NCBI GenBank assembly: GCA_902773035.1 | Contig: CACYDB010000016.1 | Location: forward strand, 1-12,138 | Length of the DNA: 12,138 nucleotides | Direction of reading: 5' to 3' | Source of the DNA: an uncultured Ruminococcus sp. | GTDB lineage: Bacteria > Bacillota > Clostridia > Oscillospirales > Acutalibacteraceae | In this document: positions 5,672 to 12,138 of the stretch, in pieces | How the letters are laid out: the number at the start of each line of letters is the position of its first letter | Numbering within the stretch: the first letter of the stretch is position 1 | Translations under genes and position numbers: made by a program | The notes under the pieces: model-generated | The model's database searches: none | What the model saw: only the letters and a program-made list of their open reading frames with translations | Told to the model about the DNA's origin: nothing

Positions 5672-6253
5672 ATGAACAGCTCAGACAAGATTATTGACCG
5701 CATCGGCTTGGACTGCGACGAGGCTGTCGCCAAGATCGAGGCGGAGGCGCGTGAAAAACGCGACAGTATTATAAGCGAGGCGGAGAAAACCGCTTCTAAG
5801 AATAGGGCGGAGCTCGAAAAACAGACTCTCAGGAAGCTCGCTCAGATGGACGCTTCCGCCAAGAGCCGCTGTGAGCTTGAGATCCGCAACACCGTGCTCA
5901 AGAAACGCAGGGAGGAAATCGACAGGACTGTCGAGGAGCTCAGAGCTTTCCTGCTTGGTCAGAGCGACAACGACTACTTTGAGTTTATATACAAGCTGGC
6001 TTCCAAGCTTAACGGCGCCGAGGGCGAGGTTATGCTCAACGCCAAGGATAAAAGCAGGCTTCCCGCGGACTTCTCCGAGCGCTTCAACGCCTCGGGCAAC
6101 AGAGTGACCGTCAGCGAAAATACTGCCGATATCGACGGCGGCTTTATACTCAAAAACGGAAATATTGAGGAAAACTACGGAATCTCTGCGCTTATATCCT
6201 CAAACCGCGACAGACTTGAGGACTACATCAACCGCGGGCTCTTTGAGCAGTAA
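5672..6253 (+). CDS. ntpE: V-type ATPase peripheral stalk subunit E (NtpE)
   Basis: A 193-residue stalk subunit. Residues 15 to about 95 form a charged helical coiled coil that would pair with NtpF. Residues 97-193 form the globular domain that binds the outer end of the A/B head, with the family motif GGFILKNGNIEENY at 156-169. The length is typical (about 190-200). A GGTGGTG ribosome site (5660-5666) lies 5 nt before the ATG, and 28 bp separate it from ntpK. The TAA stop is embedded in the AAGGAGG ribosome site of ntpC, which points to translational coupling. Confidence 0.93.
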   Translation: MNSSDKIIDRIGLDCDEAVAKIEAEAREKRDSIISEAEKTASKNRAELEKQTLRKLAQMDASAKSRCELEIRNTVLKKRREEIDRTVEELRAFLLGQSDNDYFEFIYKLASKLNGAEGEVMLNAKDKSRLPADFSERFNASGNRVTVSENTADIDGGFILKNGNIEENYGISALISSNRDRLEDYINRGLFEQ

Positions 6254-6262
6254 GGAGGCGCT

Positions 6263-7228
6263 ATGAGTTTTTCATACGAGTATTCCGTCGGCTCGGTAAG
6301 AGCCAAGGAAAAATCCCTCCTGAACAGCACCGACGTTGAACAGCTTCTCGCCTGCAAAAACGAGGGCGAGCTGTGCGATATGCTCAGGGACAAGGGCTAC
6401 GGCGACGGCAACAGCGTTGACGAGATTCTGAGCGACCGCACCGACAAGGCGTGGGAGTATCTCAGGACGACAGCTCCCGACTTTGAGATTTTTACGCCGT
6501 TCCTTATCGGCAACGATATCCACAACCTCAAGGTCGTGCTCAAGGGTACGCTGTCCGCGCGCAAGTATGAGCACTTGCTTTTAGAGCCGACGACTATCGA
6601 CAGGGAAACGCTTGTCAAGACGGTTGAAGCCAGAAACTTTTCAGGGCTTCCCGAGTGGCTCGCTCAGAGCGCGGGTATGGCTTATGAGACGCTCTCCTCA
6701 AAGGGTGACGCCAGAGAGTGCGACGCGCTTATCGACGCGGCGGCTATGAAGCGTATGCTCGAGCTTTCGGAGGGCTGTAAATCAGAGTTTTTGAAGGAAT
6801 ATTTCAGAACGCTGGTGTTTTATAACAATATTAAAATCGCTGTCCGCAGTATGAATACAAGAGTCAGCGCGGAGTTTCTTGACACCGCCTTGTGCGAGGT
6901 TCAGGACTTCCGCAAGAAAACCGTTATCGACGCTGTGCTCAAGGGCAACCTGCTCGACGAGCTGTCGCGCTTTGCGGAGTACGACTGCAAAACCGCCGTT
7001 GAGGAGTACAAAAAATCTCCCTCGGATTTTGAGCGGTTTGTCGATAACAAGCTGATCGTCGCCGCCCGTGAAAGCTGTAAAAGGGCGAGTGAGGGCGCTG
7101 AGCCGATTTTGGGATATTACCTCGCCGTTGAGGCTGAGAAAAAGGTTATCCACATCATCGCCAGCGGACTGAGGACTGAGTCGGAACGCGAAATCATAAG
7201 AGAAAGGCTGCGTGAGATTTATGGCTAA
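6263..7228 (+). CDS. ntpC: V-type ATPase subunit C / d (NtpC), rotor adaptor
   Basis: A 321-residue, mostly helical, soluble protein of the V-ATPase C/AC39 family. The typical N-terminus MSFSYEYSVGSVRAKEKSLL is followed by repeats of three-helix segments. This funnel-shaped subunit sits on top of the NtpK ring and sockets the D/F central shaft, so it transmits torque between the head and the ring. Family motifs seen include NDIHNLKVVLKG near 95-106 and EYFRTLVFYNNIKIAVR near 179-195, which resemble conserved helices. The length is slightly below the usual 330-350. The start has AGGAGG ideally placed. The 3' end overlaps ntpG by 8 bp. Confidence 0.92.
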   Translation: MSFSYEYSVGSVRAKEKSLLNSTDVEQLLACKNEGELCDMLRDKGYGDGNSVDEILSDRTDKAWEYLRTTAPDFEIFTPFLIGNDIHNLKVVLKGTLSARKYEHLLLEPTTIDRETLVKTVEARNFSGLPEWLAQSAGMAYETLSSKGDARECDALIDAAAMKRMLELSEGCKSEFLKEYFRTLVFYNNIKIAVRSMNTRVSAEFLDTALCEVQDFRKKTVIDAVLKGNLLDELSRFAEYDCKTAVEEYKKSPSDFERFVDNKLIVAARESCKRASEGAEPILGYYLAVEAEKKVIHIIASGLRTESEREIIRERLREIYG

Positions 7229-7544
7229 GAATATTGCCGTAATCGGCGACGCTGAGAGCATCAAGGGCTTCTCGGCTATCGGGATAGACATTTATCCCTG
7301 CGACGAAGCCGAGGAAGCGGCGCGGCTTTTGAGAAACGTTGCCGACAGCGAGACCTACGCTATAATCTACCTCACTGAGACGGTCTACAGGCAGACTGTA
7401 AAGGAACGCTCAAGATATGAGGAAAGACTTACACCCGCGGTAATTCCGCTCCCGGGAGTAACGGGCAATATGGGTACGGGCAGAGAAAGACTCTCGTCCT
7501 TTGTTGAAAAAGCGGTAGGTTCTGATATTATTTTCAACAACTGA
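7221..7544 (+). CDS. ntpG: V-type ATPase subunit F (NtpG), central shaft
   Basis: A 107-residue protein with a CheY-like alpha/beta fold, bound at the tip of the D subunit shaft. The family pattern is clear: NIAVIGDAESIKGFSAIGID at residues 4-23, AIIYLTETVYRQ at 47-58 and PAVIPLPG at 72-79. The ATG at 7221 is preferred because it places the IAVIGD strand at the usual distance from the N-terminus. A GTG at 7212, nine bases upstream and in frame, is possible and lies nearer to an AGAAAGG. The 8-bp overlap with the end of ntpC suggests translational coupling, which would help match shaft subunits in number. The stop TGA overlaps the AGGTGA ribosome site of ntpA. Confidence 0.92.
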   Translation: MAKNIAVIGDAESIKGFSAIGIDIYPCDEAEEAARLLRNVADSETYAIIYLTETVYRQTVKERSRYEERLTPAVIPLPGVTGNMGTGRERLSSFVEKAVGSDIIFNN

Positions 7545-7549
7545 GGTGA
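7544..7549 (+). promoter_or_regulatory. Ribosome binding site fixing the TTG start of ntpA
   Basis: AGGTGA overlaps the ntpG stop codon and lies 5 nt before TTG 7555-7557. The in-frame GTG at 7546 lies inside this site and has none of its own, so it is rejected as the start. Confidence 0.8.
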
Positions 7550-7554
7550 ATAGA

Positions 7555-9309
7555 TTGAATACAGGAATTATTTCAAAGGTCGCGGGACCGCTCGTTATCG
7601 CGGACGGTATGCGCGACGCGAATATGTTTGACGTTGTCCGCGTAAGCGAAAAAAGGCTTATCGGCGAGATCATAGAGATGCACGGCGACAGAGCCTCTAT
7701 CCAGGTTTATGAGGAGACCTCGGGTCTCGGACCAGGGGAGAAGGTCGAGTCTACGGGAGCTCCGCTGTCGGTTGAGCTCGGACCCGGACTCATCGGCGCG
7801 ATTTACGACGGTATCCAGCGTCCGCTTAACGAAATCATGAAGGTCGCGGGAACCAACCTCACAAGAGGCGTTGACGTTCCCTCCCTCGACCATGAAAAGA
7901 AATGGAAGTTTACTCCGTCCGTCAGGGAGGGAGATAAGGTAAAATCGGGCGATACTCTCGGCACTGTTCAGGAGACCGCCGCTGTGCTTCATAAAATCCT
8001 CGTGCCCAACAAAATCGAGGGCACCGTTACAAATATCAAAGAGGGCGAATTTACTATCGACGAGGTCGTCGCCGAGGTTGACGGCAAGGAAGTCAAGATG
8101 TTTACGACCTGGCCTGTACGAGTCGGCAGACCTTACAAAAAGAAGCTCTCTCCCGATATTCTTCTGACAACAGGTCAGCGTCCGATAGATACGCTCTTCC
8201 CGCTCGCTAAGGGCGGCGTAGCGGCTGTACCCGGACCGTTCGGTTCAGGTAAGACGGTAGTTCAGCATCAGCTCGCAAAGTGGGCTGCCGCGGACATCAT
8301 CGTCTACATCGGCTGCGGTGAGCGCGGTAACGAGATGACCGACGTTCTTAACGAGTTCCCCGAGCTTAAGGACCCGAGGACAGGCAACTCTCTTATGGAG
8401 AGAACAGTGCTTATCGCGAACACCTCCGATATGCCCGTTGCGGCGCGTGAGGCTTCGATTTATACAGGTATCACAATCGCCGAGTATTTCAGAGATATGG
8501 GCTACACCGTAGCGCTTATGGCTGACTCCACTTCGCGCTGGGCTGAGGCTCTGCGTGAAATGTCGGGACGACTTGAGGAAATGCCCGGTGAGGAAGGCTA
8601 TCCCGCATACCTCGGCTCACGTCTTGCTCAGTTCTACGAGAGAGCAGGCCGCGTTATCGTAAACGGTACCGAGGATACAGAGGGTGCGCTCTCGGTTATC
8701 GGCGCCGTATCGCCCCCGGGCGGCGACATCTCCGAGCCTGTATCTCAGGCTACGCTGAGAATCGTTAAGGTTTTCTGGGGACTTGACGCTCAGCTCGCGT
8801 ACAAAAGACACTTCCCCGCGATCAACTGGCTGACCAGTTATTCGCTCTATACAGACCAGCTCGAAAACTGGTTCAAGGAAAATGCCGCCGAGGACTTTAT
8901 GGAGCTTCGCGGCAGGCTTATGGCTCTGTTGCAGGATGAGGCTGAGCTCGAGGAAATCGTAAACCTCGTAGGTATGGACGCTCTCTCCGCGGGCGACAGA
9001 CTCAAGCTCGAGACCTCGCGCTCTATCCGTGAGGACTACCTCCACCAGAACGCCTTTGACCCGACCGATACTTACACCTCGCTCAAGAAGCAGGTTAAGA
9101 TGATGAGAACGATTCTGAGCTACTACGACAAGGCGTCTGACGCTCTTGACGAGGGCGCGGATATCGAAATGCTCGTTAACATCCCCGTCCGTGAGAGGAT
9201 CGGACGTTATAAATACGAACCCGAAAATAAGATTGACGAGGAGTTTGAGTCTATTCAGGCTCAGCTTGATACGGAAATCGCCGATGTGCTGAAAAGGAGT
9301 GACGACTGA
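7555..9309 (+). CDS. ntpA: V-type ATPase catalytic subunit A (NtpA)
   Basis: A 584-residue catalytic subunit; three copies alternate with NtpB and hydrolyse or make ATP. Starting at TTG 7555, the protein begins MNTGIISKVAGPLVIADGM, the standard family N-terminus. The beta-barrel domain is followed by the A-specific insertion (about 110-190). Walker A GPFGSGKT is at 227-234 with K233, the catalytic Glu E256 and adjacent R257 lie in GERGNE, the Walker B region ALMADSTSRWAEALRE is at 320-335, and SPPGGDISEP is near 386-395. All hallmark residues and the normal length are kept. The last base of the stop codon is the first base of the ntpB ATG (TGATG), so A and B are probably translated in a coupled way to give equal numbers. 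Confidence 0.97.
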   Translation: MNTGIISKVAGPLVIADGMRDANMFDVVRVSEKRLIGEIIEMHGDRASIQVYEETSGLGPGEKVESTGAPLSVELGPGLIGAIYDGIQRPLNEIMKVAGTNLTRGVDVPSLDHEKKWKFTPSVREGDKVKSGDTLGTVQETAAVLHKILVPNKIEGTVTNIKEGEFTIDEVVAEVDGKEVKMFTTWPVRVGRPYKKKLSPDILLTTGQRPIDTLFPLAKGGVAAVPGPFGSGKTVVQHQLAKWAAADIIVYIGCGERGNEMTDVLNEFPELKDPRTGNSLMERTVLIANTSDMPVAAREASIYTGITIAEYFRDMGYTVALMADSTSRWAEALREMSGRLEEMPGEEGYPAYLGSRLAQFYERAGRVIVNGTEDTEGALSVIGAVSPPGGDISEPVSQATLRIVKVFWGLDAQLAYKRHFPAINWLTSYSLYTDQLENWFKENAAEDFMELRGRLMALLQDEAELEEIVNLVGMDALSAGDRLKLETSRSIREDYLHQNAFDPTDTYTSLKKQVKMMRTILSYYDKASDALDEGADIEMLVNIPVRERIGRYKYEPENKIDEEFESIQAQLDTEIADVLKRSDD

Positions 9310-10682
9310 TGCCAAAGGAATACCGTACTATACAGGAGGTCGCGGGCCCGCTTATGATGGTAAGCGACGTTGACGACGTAAAGTATGACGAGCTCGGCGA
9401 GATCGAGCTCCCCAACGGCGAGACGCGTCGCTGCAAGGTGCTTGAGGTCAACGGCAGTAACGCTCTGGTACAGCTCTTTGAATCCGCGGCGGGTATCAAC
9501 CTCGCGGGCTCAAAGGTAAGATTCTTGGGAAGGTCAATGGAGCTGCCCGTTTCACCCGATATGCTCTCCCGAGTATTTGACGGTCTGGGCAATCCTATCG
9601 ACGACGGCCCCGCGCTGATTCCCGATAAGAGAATGGATATCAACGGCACGCCGATGAATCCCGCGGCGAGAAACTATCCGCAGGAGTTTATTCAGACGGG
9701 CGTTTCCGCAATCGACGGACTTAACACGCTTGTAAGAGGTCAGAAGCTGCCTATCTTCTCAGCCTCGGGACTTCCGCACGCTCAGCTCGCGGCGCAGATC
9801 GCGCGTCAGGCGGCTGTACGCGGTAAGGACGAGCAGTTCGCGGTTGTGTTCGCGGCTATGGGTATCACCTTTGAGGAGAGTAACTATTTTATTCAGTCCT
9901 TTAAGGAGACGGGCGCTATCGACAGAACGGTTATGTTCGTCAACCTCGCCAACGACCCCGCTATCGAGCGTATCGCGACTCCGAGAATGGCGCTCACCGC
10001 CGCGGAGTATCTCGCGTTTGACCTCGGTATGCACGTTCTCGTTATTATGACGGATATCACAAACTACGCGGACGCTCTGCGTGAGGTATCGGCGGCTCGT
10101 AAGGAGGTTCCCGGACGACGCGGATATCCCGGCTATATGTATACAGACCTTGCGACTCTCTATGAGCGCGCGGGCAGACTCAGAGGCAAGGACGGCTCGA
10201 TCACGCTTATTCCTATCCTCACAATGCCCGAGGATGACAAGACTCATCCCATCCCCGACCTTACGGGATATATCACAGAGGGTCAGATCATTCTCTCGCG
10301 TGAGCTCTATCGAAAGGGCGTTATGCCCCCGATCGACGTTCTCCCGTCGCTCTCGCGACTCAAGGATAAGGGTATAGGTCCCGACAGAACGCGTAAGGAT
10401 CACGCGGCTACGATGAACCAGCTTTTCGCGGCTTACGCGAGAGGTAAGGACGCGCGTGAGCTGATGGTTATTCTCGGCGAGGCGGCGCTTACCGATATGG
10501 ACAAGAAGTACGCCGAGTTTGCCGAGGCGTTCGAGAGAAAGTACGTCAGCCAGGGCTTTGACGCTAACCGCTCGATCGAGGAGACGCTCGACATCGGCTG
10601 GAAGCTGCTCGAGATACTTCCGCGCTCCGAGCTCAAGAGAATCAAGGACGATATGCTTGACGAGTTCTACGGAAAGGCGTAA
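9309..10682 (+). CDS. ntpB: V-type ATPase non-catalytic subunit B (NtpB)
   Basis: A 457-residue regulatory and nucleotide-interface subunit that alternates with NtpA in the head. It has the expected degenerate P-loop SASGLPHAQ (151-159) lacking GKT, which is the family norm and not damage. The arginine finger that reaches into the A-subunit active site is R350 in PSLSRLKDKG, at the same number as in E. hirae NtpB. Other family blocks are GVSAIDGLNTLVRGQKLPIF (131-150), TDITNYADALREVSAARKEV (248-267) and GRRGYPGYMYTDLATLYERA (269-288). AAGGAG lies 9 nt before the ATG, inside ntpA. ntpD follows after 3 bp. Confidence 0.97.
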   Translation: MPKEYRTIQEVAGPLMMVSDVDDVKYDELGEIELPNGETRRCKVLEVNGSNALVQLFESAAGINLAGSKVRFLGRSMELPVSPDMLSRVFDGLGNPIDDGPALIPDKRMDINGTPMNPAARNYPQEFIQTGVSAIDGLNTLVRGQKLPIFSASGLPHAQLAAQIARQAAVRGKDEQFAVVFAAMGITFEESNYFIQSFKETGAIDRTVMFVNLANDPAIERIATPRMALTAAEYLAFDLGMHVLVIMTDITNYADALREVSAARKEVPGRRGYPGYMYTDLATLYERAGRLRGKDGSITLIPILTMPEDDKTHPIPDLTGYITEGQIILSRELYRKGVMPPIDVLPSLSRLKDKGIGPDRTRKDHAATMNQLFAAYARGKDARELMVILGEAALTDMDKKYAEFAEAFERKYVSQGFDANRSIEETLDIGWKLLEILPRSELKRIKDDMLDEFYGKA

Positions 10683-10685
10683 GCT

Positions 10686-11351
10686 ATGGCTGTAATGAAT
10701 GTAAATCCGACGCGAATGCAGCTCACAAAGCTTAAAAAACAGCTTGTGACGGCGGTGCGCGGACATAAAATGCTAAAGGATAAGCGCGACGAGCTTATGC
10801 GGCAGTTCCTTGACTTAGTCAGGGAAACTAAGGAGCTGCGCGAGAAGGTTGAGGCTCAGCTTGAAAACTGCAACAACCATTTCGTCAACGCGAGCGCCGT
10901 TATGAGCAAGGAGGCGCTGGACGCGTCGCTTATGTCGCCGAAGCAGCAGTTGAATATTGAGACGACCTCAAAGAACGTTATGAGCGTTGAGATTCCTCAG
11001 TTCACGTCCTCGGCGAGAACGAGTGACAGCGGCGACATCTTCCCCTACGGCTTTGCGTTTACCTCCTTTGAGCTTGACGACGCGATCGTTTCGCTCAACA
11101 GCGTGCTGCCCGACCTTATAAAGCTCGCGCAGTATGAAAAGAGCTGCGAGCTGATGTCGGCTGAAATTGAAAAAACGCGCCGCAGAGTTAATTCTCTGGA
11201 GCACGTTATGATCCCGAGGTATCAGGAAACGATCAAATATATCTCGATGAAGCTCGAGGAAAACGACCGCTCCAGCCGTACAAGGCTGATGAAGGTCAAG
11301 GATATGCTGCTGGATAAGGAGCATAATTACTCGGGAAAATACGGTAACTAA
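10686..11351 (+). CDS. ntpD: V-type ATPase subunit D (NtpD), central shaft
   Basis: A 221-residue subunit that forms the long rotating coiled coil inside the A/B head. It has the family N-terminus NVNPTRMQLTKLKKQL (5-20) followed by RGHKMLKDKRDEL (25-37), and the conserved C-terminal helix containing NSLEHVMIPRYQETIKYI (169-186) and the ENDRSSRTRLMKVK stretch (192-205). A charged helical start and end with a variable middle (about 75-130) is typical. The length is normal. It is the last gene of the operon; its TAA is directly followed by the hairpin-rich region and terminator. No ntpH or ntpJ equivalents follow, unlike in E. hirae. Confidence 0.95.
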   Translation: MAVMNVNPTRMQLTKLKKQLVTAVRGHKMLKDKRDELMRQFLDLVRETKELREKVEAQLENCNNHFVNASAVMSKEALDASLMSPKQQLNIETTSKNVMSVEIPQFTSSARTSDSGDIFPYGFAFTSFELDDAIVSLNSVLPDLIKLAQYEKSCELMSAEIEKTRRRVNSLEHVMIPRYQETIKYISMKLEENDRSSRTRLMKVKDMLLDKEHNYSGKYGN

Positions 11352-11510
11352 TTCATCATTAACCGCTTGCGGTTAATTTCATTACGAAGTAATATTATGA
11401 TGCGAAGCATTATTTCATTTATCATTAATGATAATCGCTTCGCGAATGAAATGAATTACATTCATGATATTTGCCTACGGCAAATGATATTCGCGCTGCG
11501 AATGATGAAT
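11351..11510. repeat. Array of eight small hairpins enclosed by a 10-bp inverted repeat (3' UTR of ntp operon)
   Basis: ATTCATCATT (11351-11360) is the exact reverse complement of AATGATGAAT (11501-11510). Inside lie, in order: ATTAACCGC/GCGGTTAAT (11358-11377), ATTAC-GAA-GTAAT (11381-11393), ATGATGC-GAA-GCATTAT with one G-T pair (11397-11413), the perfect palindrome TTATCATTAATGATAA (11419-11434), TCGC-TTC-GCGA (11435-11445), ATGAAT-TAC-ATTCAT (11451-11465), ATTTGCC-TAC-GGCAAAT (11469-11485) and ATTCGC-GCT-GCGAAT (11489-11503). Six of the eight have 3-nt loops. The region is not a gene: the open frame across it is a by-product of the repeats. It lies between the ntpD stop and the terminator, so it is probably transcribed. 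Confidence 0.85.
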
Positions 11511-11523
11511 GCGGAATTAAATT

Positions 11524-11560
11524 GGGCAGAAAGGTATGACCTTTCTGCCCGTTTTTTTAT
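11524..11560 (+). terminator. Strong intrinsic terminator of the V-ATPase operon
   Basis: A perfect 12-bp stem (GGGCAGAAAGGT, 11524-11535 / ACCTTTCTGCCC, 11539-11550) with a 3-nt loop, followed by GTTTTTTT. It is a textbook factor-independent terminator for plus-strand transcripts. On the minus strand the tail is AATTTAATT, a weak U-tract, so it might also partly stop the convergent ptsI transcript. Confidence 0.93.
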
Positions 11561-11576
11561 GTGAGATGCTTTTATA

Positions 11577-12138
11577 CTAAATCACAGATTTGAGGTAGTC
11601 GGTGATCTCGGCCTCGGTCGTCATTGACATTACAGCCTCGGCGACCTTGTCGGCTTCTTCCTTTGTCCACTTTGAGATGTTCTTTCTGACCTTGAGGACT
11701 GACGGAGCCGATACGCTGAATTCGGTGAGTCCGAAGGAGATAAGCAGAGGAATCATCATCGGGTTTGCCGCCGCTTCGCCGCACATTCCGACGGGGATGC
11801 CTACCTCGCGCGCGCACTTGATGATACGCTGAATCATCATAAGAACGCTGGGCTGGAACGGTGAGTAGAGATACGCGACGTCGCTGTTGCCGCGGTCTGC
11901 CGCCATTGTGTAGCCCGTGAGGTCGTTGGTGCCGATTGAGAAGAAGTCGGCTTCCTTGGCGAGCAGGTGAGCGATTACGCCTGAGGCGGCGGTCTCGGTC
12001 ATTACGCCGACCTTGATGTTTTCATCAAATTCTATGCCTGAGGCTTTCAAATCAGCCTTGGCTTCCTCTACGAGAGCCTTGCCCTCTCTGAGCTCCTCGA
12101 TCGCCGTGATGAGCGGGAACATAATTCTTACGTCGCCA
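11577..12138 (-). CDS. ptsI: PTS enzyme I (phosphoenolpyruvate-protein phosphotransferase), C-terminal part (5'-truncated by window edge)
   Basis: The final 186 residues of enzyme I, the cytoplasmic protein that takes phosphate from phosphoenolpyruvate and passes it to HPr for PTS sugar uptake. This part is the PEP-binding TIM-barrel end. Visible features, numbered from the first complete codon, are GDVRIMFPLI (1-10), the metal-ligand Glu E48 in GVMTETAAS, SIGTNDLTGYTMAADR (67-82) with N71, D72 and R82, and GMCGE (117-121) with the active-site Cys C119. The frame runs off the window, so the start lies beyond 12138. Compared with the usual MIE(V/I)P and NDLTQY motifs it has MTETA and NDLTGY, although the catalytic residues remain. 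It is convergent with the ATPase operon. Confidence 0.93.
   Translation of the reverse strand, partial: GDVRIMFPLITAIEELREGKALVEEAKADLKASGIEFDENIKVGVMTETAASGVIAHLLAKEADFFSIGTNDLTGYTMAADRGNSDVAYLYSPFQPSVLMMIQRIIKCAREVGIPVGMCGEAAANPMMIPLLISFGLTEFSVSAPSVLKVRKNISKWTKEEADKVAEAVMSMTTEAEITDYLKSVI

Noticed and set aside
9759..9785. Missing P-loop lysine in NtpB as a sign of a broken gene
   Set aside because: B subunits of V/A-ATPases naturally have a degenerate P-loop; the arginine finger and full length are intact.
9759..10766. Long minus-strand open frame (335 codons) opposite ntpB, and similar antisense frames under ntpI and ntpA
   Set aside because: The opposite strand encodes highly conserved ATPase subunits; these are shadows of codon usage, with Arg/His-rich translations unlike known proteins.
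11367..11564. Plus-strand open frame of 65 codons after ntpD
   Set aside because: It runs through the hairpin array and into the terminator stem and has no ribosome site; a by-product of palindromic DNA.

Overview
The window looks like a chromosomal segment of a Clostridia-type Firmicute, probably a gut Ruminococcus/Oscillospiraceae-like organism. That placement is an inference from three things: strong GGAGG/GGTGAT ribosome binding sites with some TTG starts, a V/A-type ATPase with the Enterococcus hirae ntp gene order, and GC-rich genes separated by AT-rich spacers with intrinsic terminators. No marker gene fixes the genus.

Layout. (1) 1-714, plus strand: 3' end of an ABC transporter half (ATPase domain). 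(2) 715-1408: gene-free accessory DNA. It holds a terminator-like hairpin, two near-identical ~109 bp copies of a structured repeat set 388 bp apart, and between them about 280 bp packed with GTGTAAC/GTTACAC motifs. (3) 1409-2599, minus strand: a DUF1015-family protein with its own promoter and terminator. (4) 2600-2839: divergent promoter region. (5) 2840-11351, plus strand: a complete nine-gene V-type ATPase operon, ntpF-I-K-E-C-G-A-B-D, very tightly packed (gaps of 2-36 bp, overlaps of 1 and 8 bp). (6) 11352-11560: a 3' untranslated region made almost entirely of small hairpins enclosed by an outer inverted repeat, followed by a strong intrinsic terminator. (7) 11577-12138, minus strand: C-terminal third of PTS enzyme I, convergent with the ATPase operon.

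How the genes work together. ntpA/B form the catalytic hexamer, ntpD/G/C the rotor shaft, ntpK the ion-carrying ring, ntpI the stator with the ion half-channels, and ntpE/F the peripheral stalks. The c subunit (NtpK) keeps all five residues that bind Na+ in E. hirae NtpK, so the enzyme is predicted to couple ATP to Na+ rather than H+ transport. Key catalytic residues are intact in A, B and I, so nothing suggests decay.

No defence system, CRISPR array, integrase or transposase is visible. The least explained parts are non-coding: the three-hairpin repeat pair with its GTGTAAC cluster (about 846-1357) and the hairpin array in the 3' untranslated region of the ATPase operon (11351-11510).
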